From Clostridia bacterium (GTDB lineage Bacteria > Bacillota > Clostridia > Christensenellales > Aristaeellaceae), in the NCBI GenBank assembly GCA_017469265.1, contig JAFUGS010000013.1, positions 1 through 33,829 of the forward strand: 33,829 bases of DNA. The letters are read 5' to 3'. Shown here piece after piece: positions 1 to 8,751 of this stretch (position 1 is the stretch's first letter; each line of letters starts with the position of its first letter). The translations under genes and the position numbers were made by a program. The notes under the pieces were generated by a model, which worked only from the letters and a program-made list of their open reading frames with translations, ran no database searches and was not told where the DNA came from.

Positions 1-138
1 GCGGCGGCGGCGGACCTGAAAAAAATCAGCACGCGGTACGTGCTGATTCATGACCGGGAAAACGAAGCGGTGCGGACCTGGCTGGGCGCCGCTGACCCGG
101 AGCGGGAAGAAAAGGGCATCATCTGTCTCATGGAATGA
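1..138 (+). CDS. C-terminal fragment of an unrecognised protein
   Basis: An open frame enters from the left edge and ends at TGA 136-138, leaving 45 residues. The visible tail is hydrophilic (motif YVLIHDREN, then an acidic/basic stretch) and ends in ICLME. Tails of this kind occur on the soluble end of large membrane glycosyltransferases, which would suit the locus, but 45 residues are too few to assign a family. It converges on the minus-strand GtrA gene with a gap of about 40 bases, and no clear terminator is visible between them. That it is the end of a real gene is fairly likely from the frame and composition. Its function is unknown. Confidence 0.5.
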   Translation, partial: AAAADLKKISTRYVLIHDRENEAVRTWLGAADPEREEKGIICLME

Positions 139-177
139 GCGGAAGAATATGGCTGACGGGACGCCGTGCGCGGAACG

Positions 178-651
178 TCAGCTTTTTTTTGCCCATTTTT
201 CTGCCCATTTTTTCAGCAGGCCGGAATTCAGCACGGCCCTTTTGGTAAAGAAATTCCAGAACAGGACGATGCCGGTGGTCAGGCACACGTTGACGATGTA
301 CATGGTGATGTCCTTTCCCATGAGGGTGAACAGCACCTGGGTTTCCCCGAAGATTTTTCCGAAAAGGAGCATCAGCAGCTCGTTCCACACCAGGCCGATC
401 AGGCTGGTGACCAGGAAGCCGGCCTTGGTAAGCAGGTCGTTATCCCTGGCGGCGGGCCAGATCCACAGGACGCACAGAATGTAGTTGGCCACGATGGCGA
501 CCAGCTCCGCCAGCAGGACGGACAGCCAGGTCTCATGCCCCATGCCGAATTTGAGTGCCACCGAGCAGACCAGCTTCACCAGGAAGCAGATGCCGCCGGA
601 AATCAGAAACTTCAGCACCTCGCTGAACCGGGAATCCTTCGCCTGGGCCAT
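178..651 (-). CDS. GtrA family membrane protein
   Basis: A 157-residue protein with four hydrophobic segments (about residues 13-35, 43-65, 75-97 and 112-134) and the NFFTKR motif after the last one, which is typical of GtrA/DPMS1-type proteins. The family is thought to move polyprenyl-phosphate-linked sugars across the membrane, or to assist a DPM1-like synthase. The start at 651 is chosen because AAGGAGGG lies 8 bases upstream. A longer reading from 756 would add a basic, low-complexity leader without such a site. It lies 116 bases downstream of rfbB on the same strand, so the two are probably co-transcribed. The C-terminal end is lysine-rich. Family assignment is good; the sugar is unknown. 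Confidence 0.85.
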   Translation of the reverse strand: MAQAKDSRFSEVLKFLISGGICFLVKLVCSVALKFGMGHETWLSVLLAELVAIVANYILCVLWIWPAARDNDLLTKAGFLVTSLIGLVWNELLMLLFGKIFGETQVLFTLMGKDITMYIVNVCLTTGIVLFWNFFTKRAVLNSGLLKKWAEKWAKKS

Positions 652-767
652 GGGAAAGCCCTCCTTGTATCGGAATGAATCATCCTTTGCTTTCGTGCCG
701 CCCGCACGGGCCGGAGAACGCCGGAACCGTCCGGAAACCGCGGAATGAAGCGGCACGGGGGGGAACC
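652..767 (-). other. rfbB-gtrA intergenic spacer with inverted repeats
   Basis: This is the 116-base gap between rfbB and the downstream gtrA, read on the minus strand. It holds a long-range inverted repeat (GTGCCGC at plus 705-711 and GCGGCAC at plus 750-756), a smaller CCCGTGCGGG hairpin and, at its end, the gtrA ribosome binding site. There is no U-tract, so it looks like a structured spacer rather than a terminator. Confidence 0.35.
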
Positions 768-1787
768 TTACCGGTTTCCGTACATCTTCTCATAGTAGTG
801 CTGGTATTCCCCGCTGATAATCTCCTCCCACCAGTCCCGGTTGTCCAGGTACCACTGGATGGTCTTTTTGATGCCGTCGGCGAATCGGGTTTCCGGCAGC
901 CAGCCCAGCTCGTTGTGGATCTTGGTGGGATCAATGGCGTACCGCATGTCGTGGCCCTTCCGGTCCGTGACATAGGTGATGAGGCTTTCGGGCTTGCCCA
1001 GCTCCCGGCAGATCAGCTTCACGATGTCGATGTTGGCCATCTCGTTGTGCCCGCCGATGTTGTAGACCTCGCCGACCCGGCCCCGATGAATGATCAGGTC
1101 GATGGCCTTGCAGTGATCCTCCACATACAGCCAGTCCCGGACGTTTTTGCCCTCCCCGTACACGGGCAGGGGCTTGTCATTCAGGGCGTTGGCGATCATC
1201 AGGGGAATCAGCTTCTCCGGAAAATGGTAGGGGCCGTAATTGTTGCTGCAGCGGCTGATGGTGGCGGGGAGCCCGTAGGTCCGGTGATAGGCCATGACCA
1301 GCAGGTCCGCCGCGGCCTTGCTGCTGGAGTAGGGGGAGGAGGTGTGGATCGGCGTTTCCTCGGTGAAGAGCAGATCCGGCCGGTCCAGGGGCAGGTCACC
1401 GTAAACCTCATCCGTGGAAACCTGGTGATAGCGCTGGATGCCGTACTTCCGGCAGGCGTCCATCAGGGTGGCGGTGCCGAGGATATTGGTCTGCAGGAAA
1501 ACGCCGGGATCCTCAATGGAGCGGTCCACGTGGCTTTCCGCCGCGAAGTTGACCACCATGTCCGGGCGTTCCTCCTCAAAGAGGCGGTAAACCGCCTCCC
1601 GGTCGCAGATGTCCGCTTTCACGAAGCGGAAGGACGGATGATCCATGACCTTTTTCAGCGTGGACAGATTCCCCGCGTAGGTCAGCTTATCCAGGCAGAT
1701 GATCCGGTAATCCGGATACTTCTCCAGCATGTGAAAAATAAAGTTGCTGCCGATGAACCCGGCGCCGCCGGTAACGATGATGGTCAT
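768..1787 (-). CDS. rfbB: dTDP-glucose 4,6-dehydratase
   Basis: A 339-residue short-chain-dehydrogenase-fold enzyme that converts dTDP-glucose to dTDP-4-keto-6-deoxyglucose in the cytoplasm, using bound NAD. Visible signatures are the nucleotide motif GGAGFIG (residues 7-13), the catalytic STDEVYG (124-130, with Asp126 and Glu127) and the YxxxK pair Tyr153/Lys157. The length is typical of RmlB. The start at 1787 is chosen because GGAGG stands 8 bases upstream and the sequence then begins directly with the Rossmann strand. It precedes gtrA on the minus strand and is transcribed from a promoter divergent from the SMR pair. Its partner rfbA lies about 7 kb away on the other strand. No rfbC or rfbD is in the window, which fits use of the keto sugar for an amino sugar rather than rhamnose. 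Confidence 0.96.
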   Translation of the reverse strand: MTIIVTGGAGFIGSNFIFHMLEKYPDYRIICLDKLTYAGNLSTLKKVMDHPSFRFVKADICDREAVYRLFEEERPDMVVNFAAESHVDRSIEDPGVFLQTNILGTATLMDACRKYGIQRYHQVSTDEVYGDLPLDRPDLLFTEETPIHTSSPYSSSKAAADLLVMAYHRTYGLPATISRCSNNYGPYHFPEKLIPLMIANALNDKPLPVYGEGKNVRDWLYVEDHCKAIDLIIHRGRVGEVYNIGGHNEMANIDIVKLICRELGKPESLITYVTDRKGHDMRYAIDPTKIHNELGWLPETRFADGIKKTIQWYLDNRDWWEEIISGEYQHYYEKMYGNR

Positions 1788-1854
1788 TTCCGCATCCTCC
1801 TGTCTGACGCCGCGGCCCGGAGCGCTTCCGGGCGGCGCGGAGCTTTCTGTAAAC

Positions 1855-1883
1855 ATTATATCAGACCCCGCGCCTTTCAACAA
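1855..1883 (-). promoter_or_regulatory. rfbB: Probable sigma-A promoter of rfbB
   Basis: On the minus strand TTGTTG (plus 1878-1883) is followed after 17 bases by a perfect TATAAT (plus 1855-1860), about 68 bases before the rfbB start. The region is A+T-rich compared with its surroundings. The call rests on motif and position only. Confidence 0.55.
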
Positions 1884-1899
1884 GAGGGAACCCGCGGCC

Positions 1900-1929
1900 T
1901 TGCTTTTCCAAAGAGGCTCATTGTATAAT
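1900..1929 (+). promoter_or_regulatory. Probable sigma-A promoter of the SMR pair
   Basis: TTGCTT (1900-1905) is followed after 18 bases by TATAAT (1924-1929), about 98 bases before the start at 2027. It is divergent from the rfbB promoter, so the short A+T-rich stretch at 1850-1935 controls both directions. The layout TTGC-N-T, an 18-base spacer and TATAAT recurs at 4317 and 8844. Confidence 0.6.
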
Positions 1930-2026
1930 ATACTGTTACATGGGTTTCGCACCCTCGGGACAGATGGAGGGAAGAAAGCCGGTCCTGAAGGGCAGGATAT
2001 GGCGTCCCCTCCGGGAAGGAAGAAGC

Positions 2027-2464
2027 ATGGACCAGGGAAAGATGGAGCGGAAAAACGCCGGGACGACGGCCAACGGGGCGGAGCGCCGGCCCGCGGGAAG
2101 GAAAAAGCTGTTCAGCCTGCTGCTGATGCACGGCCTGTTTCTGGTTTACTCCATGTCCACGGTGATCAGCAGGGCCATCGGGGACGCGCCGCTGTTCAGT
2201 GCAAAATGGATCGGAGGGTATCTGCTGGTTTTTCTGTGCCTGGGGATTTACGCCCTGGGCTGGCAGCAGGTGCTGAAGGCGTTTTCCCTGTCCACGGCGT
2301 ACACGAACAAGGCCGTCGTCGTGATCTGGGGGCTGGTGTGGGGGTTTCTGTTCTTCGGGGAAGCCATCACCCCGCGGAAGCTGATGGGCGCGGGACTCAT
2401 CATCGCGGGAGTGGTGCTGTTCGCTTCCGCGGAAAAAGCGCCGGACGGGCGGACGGAGGCATAG
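2027..2464 (+). CDS. EamA/SMR-type small membrane transporter, first half of a pair
   Basis: A 145-residue protein with a hydrophilic N-terminus (about 35 residues) followed by four hydrophobic segments. The last contains the EamA-like end [13 protein letters not shown], preceded by a charged turn (FGEAITPRK). Such four-helix proteins act as dimers; the ArnE/ArnF pair, for example, flips lipid-linked aminosugars. The start at 2027 has GGAAGGAAG just upstream. Its stop is one base before the next gene's ATG, so the two are translationally coupled and probably form a heterodimer. A role in flipping an undecaprenyl-linked glycan precursor fits the context but is inferred. Drug efflux is an alternative. 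Confidence 0.75.
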   Translation: MDQGKMERKNAGTTANGAERRPAGRKKLFSLLLMHGLFLVYSMSTVISRAIGDAPLFSAKWIGGYLLVFLCLGIYALGWQQVLKAFSLSTAYTNKAVVVIWGLVWGFLFFGEAITPRKLMGAGLIIAGVVLFASAEKAPDGRTEA

Positions 2465-2465
2465 C

Positions 2466-2813
2466 ATGGACAGAAAGCTGCTGTACTGCCTGATCCTGCT
2501 GGGAAGCACCTTCATCAGCGCCCTGTCCCAGGTGCTGCTGAAAAAGGCGGCGGCGCGCCGCTGGGAAAGCAGGATCCGGGAGTACCTGAACGCGCCGGTC
2601 ATGGGGGCCTATCTGATTTTTTTCATCGCCACGGTGATGGGGGTCTACGCCTACCGGGTGCTGGAGGTTTCGGAGGGAACCCTGCTGGAAACCACGGGGT
2701 ACATCTTTGTGTTCATCCTCGACGTGCTGGTGTTCCGCCAGCGGATCACCTGGCGGAAGGTGCTGGGCACGGCGCTGATCATCGGCGGCGTGCTGCTGAC
2801 GGTAGGCGCTTAG
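2466..2813 (+). CDS. EamA/SMR-type small membrane transporter, second half of a pair
   Basis: A 115-residue protein with four hydrophobic segments and the family-typical features SQVLLKKAA in the first helix region, a conserved Glu/Gly-rich middle (VSEGTLLETTGYIF) and the C-terminal helix GTALIIGGVLLTVGA. It starts one base after the stop of the preceding gene, and the two differ enough to suggest an asymmetric heterodimer like ArnE/ArnF. In this locus the likely cargo is a polyprenyl-phosphate sugar; this is inference from context. A structured gap of 256 bases follows. Confidence 0.78.
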   Translation: MDRKLLYCLILLGSTFISALSQVLLKKAAARRWESRIREYLNAPVMGAYLIFFIATVMGVYAYRVLEVSEGTLLETTGYIFVFILDVLVFRQRITWRKVLGTALIIGGVLLTVGA

Positions 2814-2830
2814 GGAAGCGCTGATGCAGG

Positions 2831-2936
2831 CTCCCCCGCAAGGCGGGGACGAACAGGCGATGGACCGCCTGCGGCGGATATTTCATCGGCTGTGAGATCA
2901 ACTGAAACAAGCGAACTGCCCGGTGGGCTGCCGCTT
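2831..2936 (+). ncRNA. Candidate structured RNA or leader with four successive stems
   Basis: Within 106 bases of non-coding sequence four stems can be drawn: CCCCGC/GCGGGG (2834-2839 with 2843-2848, loop AAG), CAGGCG/CGCCTG (2854-2859 with 2866-2871), TTTCA/TGAAA (2881-2885 with 2903-2907), and a two-part stem AAGCG...GCCC/GGGC...CGCTT (2909-2936). No U-tract follows the first stem, so it is not a standard terminator. It sits between the SMR pair and the CDP-glycerol transferase-like gene and could be a leader of the latter. I do not recognise a known riboswitch class. Confidence 0.3.
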
Positions 2937-3069
2937 CGATTGAGGTTGCGGACAGCAGGAAAACGTTTCAAAGAAAAGAAGCAAGCAGAACGCTTTCATG
3001 CGAATAAAGCAGCATTTTCTTAGCGCGGATTTGCGGAATGATGCTTTACGACTGGCGGGAGAAAAACAG

Positions 3070-4314
3070 ATGATTCTTTATATTGATCCCGGTACGGGCA
3101 GCATGCTCTTTACGATCCTGATTGCGGTGGTGGGCTCCCTGGTTTACCTGCTGAGATCCCTGAAGCTGAGACTGGGACTCCTGACAGGACGGCGGAAAAA
3201 TGTGCGGGAAGAAGAGGCGGCACTGCCCTTGGTGATCTTTTCTGACCATAAGCGGTACTGGAACGTTTTTGAACCCATCTGCGACGAGCTGGAGCGTCGG
3301 GGGCAGGAGACGTTTTACATGACCGAATCCCCGGATGATCCGGCCCTGGAAAAGCCCTATACCCATATTCACGCGGAATGGATCGGTGAGGGCAGCAAGG
3401 CTTATACCCGGCTGAACTTTCTGAAGGCACGAATGCTGCTTTCCACTACGCCGGGGCTGGATGTGTACCAATGGAAGCGTTCCCGGGATATTCCATTCTA
3501 TGTGCATATTCCCCATGCGCCGGGGGATGTTACCCGCTATCGGATGTTCGGCCTGGATTATTATGATGCAGTGCTGCTTTCCGGAGAGTACCAGATCGGC
3601 CAGCTGCGACGGTTGGAACAGAGCAGGGGTCTTCCGGAAAAGGAGCTGCGCATTGTGGGCATTACCTACCTGGATCAGATGCGGAAGCGACTGGAGACAC
3701 TGCCGCCTGTGCCGCCGCGTCCTGACGGGAAAAAGACGGTGCTGCTTGCGCCATCCTGGGGTGCCAGCGGCATCCTCAGTGTGTATGGTGGAAAAATCCT
3801 GGACGCACTGCTGGCCACAGATTTTCATCTCATTGTGCGGCCGCATCCGCAGTCCTTTTCCACGGAAAAGACGATGCTGGAGGACCTGATGCGGCGGTAT
3901 CCGGAGGGACCGCAGCTGGAGTGGAATCGGGACAATGACAACTTTGAGGTTCTGCGGCGGTCAGATATTCTGATTTCGGATTTTTCGGGGGTCATGTTTG
4001 ACTTTTCCCTCGTCTTTGACAAACCCATTATCTATGCGGATACTTCCTTTGATAAGGGCCCCTACGACTGCTACTGGCTGGATGAAAACCTGTGGACCTT
4101 TGAGGTGCTGCCGAAACTAGGGCATCAGCTGTCGCGGGACAACCTTTCCCGAATTCGGGAAGTCATTGAGGATGGACTGGCGAATCCCGCCTTCCAAGCG
4201 GCCCGGGATGAAGCTCGGGCGGAAACCTGGCAGCATCCCGGCGAAGCCGCGGATCGGGTGGTGGACTACCTGATGGAAAAGCTGGCAGAGAGCGGCGGGG
4301 GGGGGGACAAGTGA
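3070..4314 (+). CDS. CDP-glycerol glycerophosphotransferase-like protein
   Basis: A 414-residue protein of the TagB/TagF-type transferase family, which moves polyol-phosphates or related groups from CDP donors onto a lipid-linked glycan at the inner face of the membrane. It opens with a YIDPGTGSM motif and one hydrophobic helix (about residues 10-30). In the C-terminal half it shows RPHPQ (257-261) and the donor-site block from SDILISDFSG (298) to KPIIYAD. The start at 3070 is preferred because GGGAG lies upstream and family members begin with this YIDPGTG segment; a start at 2998 has no good ribosome site. A run of ten G residues lies just before the stop, and A/T-ending codons are commoner than in genes after 8.9 kb. 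The true donor is unknown. Confidence 0.82.
   Translation: MILYIDPGTGSMLFTILIAVVGSLVYLLRSLKLRLGLLTGRRKNVREEEAALPLVIFSDHKRYWNVFEPICDELERRGQETFYMTESPDDPALEKPYTHIHAEWIGEGSKAYTRLNFLKARMLLSTTPGLDVYQWKRSRDIPFYVHIPHAPGDVTRYRMFGLDYYDAVLLSGEYQIGQLRRLEQSRGLPEKELRIVGITYLDQMRKRLETLPPVPPRPDGKKTVLLAPSWGASGILSVYGGKILDALLATDFHLIVRPHPQSFSTEKTMLEDLMRRYPEGPQLEWNRDNDNFEVLRRSDILISDFSGVMFDFSLVFDKPIIYADTSFDKGPYDCYWLDENLWTFEVLPKLGHQLSRDNLSRIREVIEDGLANPAFQAARDEARAETWQHPGEAADRVVDYLMEKLAESGGGGDK
4297..4306 (+). repeat. Ten-base G homopolymer inside a coding region
   Basis: A run of ten G bases encodes glycines four residues before the stop of the CDP-glycerol transferase-like gene. Slippage by one base would change only the last residues and shift the stop, so any effect would be on the C-terminal tail. 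It could also be a sequencing-prone site. Confidence 0.9.
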
Positions 4315-4316
4315 GG

Positions 4317-4346
4317 TTGCTTTTTAGAGAAGCACCATAGTATAAT
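4317..4346 (+). promoter_or_regulatory. Probable sigma-A promoter of the GtrII A-acyltransferase-GtrII B unit
   Basis: TTGCTT (4317-4322) is followed after 18 bases by a perfect TATAAT (4341-4346). The -35 box lies inside a small inverted repeat TGCTT/AAGCA (4318-4322 with 4330-4334). The start codon follows about 80 bases later. The box arrangement matches the promoters at 1900 and 8844. Confidence 0.6.
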
Positions 4347-4427
4347 CATCAATGAAGGAAGGCTTTGTGGATGGGGATGGAAACGGGAAAAAAGGATTCT
4401 GATTATTTCATTTGACAGGAGAGAAAT

Positions 4428-5996
4428 GTGTATATGGAGTATAAAGAGAGCACGAATCCGGTGATTACGCTTATCCGGAAAATTCCCGGGCAGGTGCGTT
4501 ATGCTTTTTTCAGCGCGCTGGTTTTCGGAATTTTTGCCCAGGGAATGGGTCTGTTTAACAAGCTGTCCCATCATGATGATGTTGCCAGCCTTTTTGATAC
4601 CGGCACAACCATATCCTCCGGGCGGTGGATGCTCCGGGTGTTCGAATGGCTGGAGGGGCTGTTCTACGGAACGGGGAATACCAGCCTTCCGCTGTTCAAC
4701 GGCGTGGTTTCCCTGCTGTGCATCGGGGCTGTTGCAGGCCTTCTGGTGCAGATGCTGAAAATCCGGAGCCGGATCTACAGCGCCCTGCTGGGCTGCGTCA
4801 TGGCGGCGTTTCCGGTCGTTACCGCGCTTTTCGCCTATATGTTTACCAGCCACCCTTACATGATCGGACTGCTGGCGATGACCCTGAGCGCCTGCCTGAT
4901 CTGCGCGAAGCTGCCCTGGTGGACAAAGATCATCGCCGTATGCATGGGCGGCGCGGCGGTGGGCATTTATCAGGCGTATCTTCCGGTGTTTGTGACCGTT
5001 CTGCTCCTGAATGATATTATGATCCTGGCGGAGGAAAGCGATTCTTTCAGCATGAAAGCGTTCTGGATCCATGTGGGGATCCAGATCCTCTGCGTCATCG
5101 GCGTGATGCTGGTATACGCGGCGGGAAACCGTTTTTTCCTGAATAAATATCAGATGGAGCTGTCAGGTTACCAGGGCATTGATGAGATGGGACGGATGAC
5201 GCTCGGGACGCTGCTGGATCGATGCGCGACCGCCTACCGGGAATATTTCAATCCTATGCCCGGAGCGTTCCGGGATATGTACCCGGGTACGGTACGCTAT
5301 CTGTATTATCTGATGCTGGCGGCGGAAGGGGTGCTGGCGCTCCGGCTGATCATCCGGACGATGAAAAAAGGCGCCGTACGCGCTGCGCTGCTGGGCCTGC
5401 TGTTTGCCCTGATGCCGCTGGGCTGCAACATGATCTTTGTCATGGCGGAAAACGTACACGGACTGATGGTCTACGGGCAGGTGATGCAGGTGGTCCTGTT
5501 CGTCTGGATGGCGGACCGGCTGGATTTCACCTTCCCGCGGCTGAACCGGATCGCGTCCGGCGCCGCCGCCTGCGCGCTTGCTTTGCTGGCGGTCATGTAC
5601 GCCCGGTTTGACAACCAGTGTTACCTGAAGGACATGCTTCACCAGCAGGAGGCCATCAGCTACTACACAACGGTGATTACAAGGATTAAATCGCTGCCGG
5701 GGTACAGACCGGACATGGAGGTTCTTTTTGCCAACACGGAGAACGCGAAGGATCCGACGGTCTATAACATTGATGAACTGGATTTTATCCGGTTAAATCC
5801 GTACTGGCACAATTCCTACGAATACCTGCACTCGCTGACAAGGGAACAGTTTATCAAGGTCTGGTGCGGCGCTGATTTTTCCTGGGCATGGGATCCGGAG
5901 CTGCAGTTCTCGCCGGAGGTGCAGGCGATGCCTTCTTACCCGGCGGATGGGTCCATCATGATCATGAATGACCAGACCGTTGTTGTGAAGTTTTAA
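4428..5996 (+). CDS. GtrII-type polytopic glucosyltransferase, paralogue A
   Basis: A 522-residue membrane protein with about ten hydrophobic segments, of the GtrII (GT-C-like) type that transfers a sugar from polyprenyl phosphate to a glycan on the outer face of the membrane. Key features are an acidic pair in the first external loop (HHDD, Asp50-Asp51), SGRWML (64-69), SHPY, a YQAYLP loop, [10 protein letters not shown], and a soluble tail ending PADGSI...VVVKF. Three other genes here share all of these landmarks. The start is GTG 4428, with AGGAGA five bases upstream; an ATG two codons later is also possible. It has its own promoter and is followed 13 bases later by an acyltransferase. The sugar and acceptor cannot be read from sequence. 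Confidence 0.85.
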   Translation: MYMEYKESTNPVITLIRKIPGQVRYAFFSALVFGIFAQGMGLFNKLSHHDDVASLFDTGTTISSGRWMLRVFEWLEGLFYGTGNTSLPLFNGVVSLLCIGAVAGLLVQMLKIRSRIYSALLGCVMAAFPVVTALFAYMFTSHPYMIGLLAMTLSACLICAKLPWWTKIIAVCMGGAAVGIYQAYLPVFVTVLLLNDIMILAEESDSFSMKAFWIHVGIQILCVIGVMLVYAAGNRFFLNKYQMELSGYQGIDEMGRMTLGTLLDRCATAYREYFNPMPGAFRDMYPGTVRYLYYLMLAAEGVLALRLIIRTMKKGAVRAALLGLLFALMPLGCNMIFVMAENVHGLMVYGQVMQVVLFVWMADRLDFTFPRLNRIASGAAACALALLAVMYARFDNQCYLKDMLHQQEAISYYTTVITRIKSLPGYRPDMEVLFANTENAKDPTVYNIDELDFIRLNPYWHNSYEYLHSLTREQFIKVWCGADFSWAWDPELQFSPEVQAMPSYPADGSIMIMNDQTVVVKF

Positions 5997-6009
5997 GGGA
6001 GGGGACCGG

Positions 6010-7116
6010 ATGAAAAAGCTGCTGGCAAAGCTGACAGAGCCTTTTGACCTTTATCAGATTTCCGGGGTCAGATCCTACCTGATGGGGATCGCCTGCCTGT
6101 GGGTGACCATCTATCACAGCAAGTATCTGAACCCGTTCAACTCCATCCTGCTGAAAACGACCCATCTGCTGGGAATCGTGGCCAGGGTTCAGGCGATCGG
6201 GAACTGTGCGGTGGATCTGTTTTTCTTCCTGTCCGGCCTGGGACTGTATTTTTCCTATACCCGCCTGATGGAAAGCGATGCGCACCCCACAAAAACGTTT
6301 TATATTCGCCGGTATCGGCGGATTCTCCCGGCGGTTCTGATCGTCACCTTCCTGACCTATGGGCTGATAGAAGTGGAAGACCTGGCGAACTGGTTCGGAT
6401 ACGTTTTCCTTTACGGCTTTCTGACTCCCAACCTGGAACGGGGGAACTTCTGGTATTTCTCTTTTACCATGGTGCTTTATCTGGTTTTTCCCCTGGTTTA
6501 TCGGGCTGTCCGGGGCAAACGGGGAATTTGGGGGATGCTTGCGATCACCCTGGCCTCCGTGGCGCTGTGCGCGGTTTTAAGCCGGGTTGCGGAGAGATAT
6601 TTCTATATGCGGGGCATATTGATGTTCTGCCGGATTCCGGTCTTTGTGCTGGGGGCATTCACGGGCAAGCTTTGCCTGCGGCATCAGAAGGTTCCCGCCT
6701 GGGTGCCGGCCCTGTCGATTCCCGCAGCCATTGGCCTGATTGTTGCGCTGAACGATCTTCCGGAAATCTCTCCGCCCTACCTTCGATTCTATGAATACTG
6801 CGCTTTGGTGCTGTGCATAGCCCTGAGCCATGGCTGGATATTCTCCATCTTCCGGAAGCGGGGATTCCTGTCGAAGATGATCATGCTGCTGGGCTCCTAT
6901 TCCATGGAGATATACCTGCTTTACGAGAGCCTGTACAATCACCAGCCCATCCTGTTTAATTATCTGGAAGGCACGGGGATGGTCTATTCCGTGACGGTTT
7001 TTGCCGCGACGCTGGTTTTGGCCGTGCTGCTGAAAATGGTGGCGGGGCAGCTGGTGAAGGGCTATGATGCCCTGAGCGGAGGCGCTGGTGGGGAGAAAAC
7101 GGGGGTGAAGCAGTGA
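6010..7116 (+). CDS. Acyltransferase family 3 membrane protein
   Basis: A 368-residue protein with about ten hydrophobic segments, matching the acyltransferase-3 (OafA/NodX-like) family that acetylates or otherwise acylates sugars of surface glycans. The early catalytic-type His36 (WVTIYHSKY) and the basic FYIRRYRRILP segment after the second helix are the recognisable marks. A strong GGGAGGGG precedes the ATG. The stop overlaps the GTG start of GtrII B by four bases, so translation is coupled. Lying between two GtrII paralogues, it may O-acylate the same side chain that they add. It lacks a C-terminal SGNH domain. Family is secure; substrate is inferred. Confidence 0.88.
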   Translation: MKKLLAKLTEPFDLYQISGVRSYLMGIACLWVTIYHSKYLNPFNSILLKTTHLLGIVARVQAIGNCAVDLFFFLSGLGLYFSYTRLMESDAHPTKTFYIRRYRRILPAVLIVTFLTYGLIEVEDLANWFGYVFLYGFLTPNLERGNFWYFSFTMVLYLVFPLVYRAVRGKRGIWGMLAITLASVALCAVLSRVAERYFYMRGILMFCRIPVFVLGAFTGKLCLRHQKVPAWVPALSIPAAIGLIVALNDLPEISPPYLRFYEYCALVLCIALSHGWIFSIFRKRGFLSKMIMLLGSYSMEIYLLYESLYNHQPILFNYLEGTGMVYSVTVFAATLVLAVLLKMVAGQLVKGYDALSGGAGGEKTGVKQ

Positions 7117-8657
7117 AGCAAAGATACGCTTTCCGGATGAAAGCCCTGAATCCCCGCGAATATCCTCAGATTTGGGCAGCCCTGCTGGGGACCATGATCT
7201 TTGGCCTTTTTGCCCACGGAACGGGACTGCTGAACAAGCTGTCCCATCAGGATGATGCTGCCAATTTGTTCGGTTTCGGGGCAACCATCACCTCCGGCCG
7301 ATGGATGCTGCATGTGCTCAGCTGGGTGGAGGGGCTGCTGTTCAGGACGGGGAGCGCCAGCGTGCCCCTGTACAACGGAATCGTATCGATCCTCTGCGTA
7401 GCGGCGGTCTGTGCCCTGCTGGTGGACCTTTTGAAGATCCGCAACCCGGTATACTGCGCCCTGCTGGGGTGCCTGCTGGCGGCGTTCCCCGCCATGGCGG
7501 TGCTGTTTTCCTATATGTTTACCAGCCATCCCTACATGATCGGCCTGCTGATGATGGGCCTGGCCGCTTATCTGATCTGCCGCGCGACTCCCTGGTGGGC
7601 AAAAATACTGGCGGTGGTGCTGGGCGGCGCTTCTATCGGGGTATACCAGGCGTTTCTGCCCGTACTGCTGTCGGTGATCCTGATCTATGACTTCATGGCC
7701 CTCGGGACGGAAGAGAAAAATGACGGTCTCTTCAAACGGGTGGGGATTCAGATCCTTTGCGTGGTGGGGATCATGGCGGTCTACTTTGCCGGGAACCGAT
7801 TCTTCCTGTGGAAATTCAATCTGCAGCTGTCCACCTATCAGGGGATCGACAGGATGGGGAGAATGTCCCTTTCCGTCTTCCTGGAACGATGCGCAAGGGC
7901 GTACGCGCTGTTTTTCCATCCCGCGGGGAACGTGGACGCTGATATGTATCCCGGGACGCTGCATGCGGTTTATTCTTTCGTAATGGCGGCCAGCCTGCTG
8001 CTGGCTCTGCGGAGGATCATCCGGACGGGCCGGGAAAGCAGGCTGAAAGCGGTGCTTCAGCTGATCCTGCTGGCGCTGTTCCCGCTGGGGAGCAACTTTA
8101 TCTACGTCATGTCCGAGGAGGTGCACGGGCTGATGGTCTTCGGCGGGATCATGCCCTTTGTGCTGCTGATCGCCATGCTGGATGAGTTGGAATCCGCGCC
8201 GTTCCGCGGAAAACAGGCGATGTCCCTGGCGGCGTCCCTCGTGCTGGCGGTGACGGGCGTCATGTTTGCCCGCTTTGACAATCAGTGCTATCTGAAGGAT
8301 ACGCTCCAGCAGTCCCAGGCCATGAGCTATTATACGACGGTGATCACCCGGATCAAATCTACACCCGGCTATACTCCGGAGACAAAGATCAGCTTCGTCA
8401 ATGACTGGACAAACCTGGATCCAACCATTTATAATCTGCCGGAGATGGATTTTATTCATTTGAATCTGTACAGCCACAATACCACAAGATATATCCACCT
8501 GTACAAGGAGTTTTTTATGCGGGTGTGGTGCGGCTTTGAGGGAAACTGGTACTTCGGGGAGGATCCGGCGGGGTGGCCGGAGGTGCAGGCGATGCCTTCC
8601 TATCCGGCTGACGGTTCCGTGCAGATGGTCCGGGATGTGCTGATTGTAAAGTTTTAA
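7113..8657 (+). CDS. GtrII-type polytopic glucosyltransferase, paralogue B
   Basis: A 514-residue membrane protein clearly paralogous to the one at 4428: NKLSHQDD with Asp47-Asp48 in the first loop, SGRWML (61-66), SHPYMIG, a YQAFLP loop, [10 protein letters not shown] and a tail with the [14 protein letters not shown] block. Of the four copies it looks closest to A, and the two are separated only by the acyltransferase gene, so a local duplication is likely. It starts with GTG 7113 inside the stop of the preceding gene. The role is probably addition of a lipid-carried hexose to the exported glycan, with an acceptor or linkage different from the other copies. Confidence 0.85.
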   Translation: MKQRYAFRMKALNPREYPQIWAALLGTMIFGLFAHGTGLLNKLSHQDDAANLFGFGATITSGRWMLHVLSWVEGLLFRTGSASVPLYNGIVSILCVAAVCALLVDLLKIRNPVYCALLGCLLAAFPAMAVLFSYMFTSHPYMIGLLMMGLAAYLICRATPWWAKILAVVLGGASIGVYQAFLPVLLSVILIYDFMALGTEEKNDGLFKRVGIQILCVVGIMAVYFAGNRFFLWKFNLQLSTYQGIDRMGRMSLSVFLERCARAYALFFHPAGNVDADMYPGTLHAVYSFVMAASLLLALRRIIRTGRESRLKAVLQLILLALFPLGSNFIYVMSEEVHGLMVFGGIMPFVLLIAMLDELESAPFRGKQAMSLAASLVLAVTGVMFARFDNQCYLKDTLQQSQAMSYYTTVITRIKSTPGYTPETKISFVNDWTNLDPTIYNLPEMDFIHLNLYSHNTTRYIHLYKEFFMRVWCGFEGNWYFGEDPAGWPEVQAMPSYPADGSVQMVRDVLIVKF

Positions 8658-8727
8658 GACGCGATCGCGGGGGAAGCAGTCCGCGGGAACAATGTCCGTG
8701 CCAGGTGAAAACGAAAGATGCGCGGAA

Positions 8728-8747
8728 CAAATCCGGATTTGCTTTTT
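8728..8747 (+). terminator. Possible intrinsic terminator after GtrII B
   Basis: A perfect 14-base palindrome CAAATCC/GGATTTG (8728-8741) is followed by C and five T residues. Seen as a hairpin it has a five-pair A+T-rich stem and a CCGG loop, so it is weak. It lies 70 bases past the GtrII B stop and about 100 bases before the rfbA promoter, where a terminator is expected. Confidence 0.45.
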
Positions 8748-8751
8748 ACAG

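Noticed and set aside
182-200. T-runs resembling a terminator U-tract
   Set aside because: They are the complement of lysine codons at the end of the minus-strand gtrA and have no stem in front.
2834-2848. Intrinsic terminator after the SMR pair
   Set aside because: The CCCCGC/GCGGGG stem is good but is followed by ACGAACAGG with no T-run, so it is treated as part of a structured RNA candidate.
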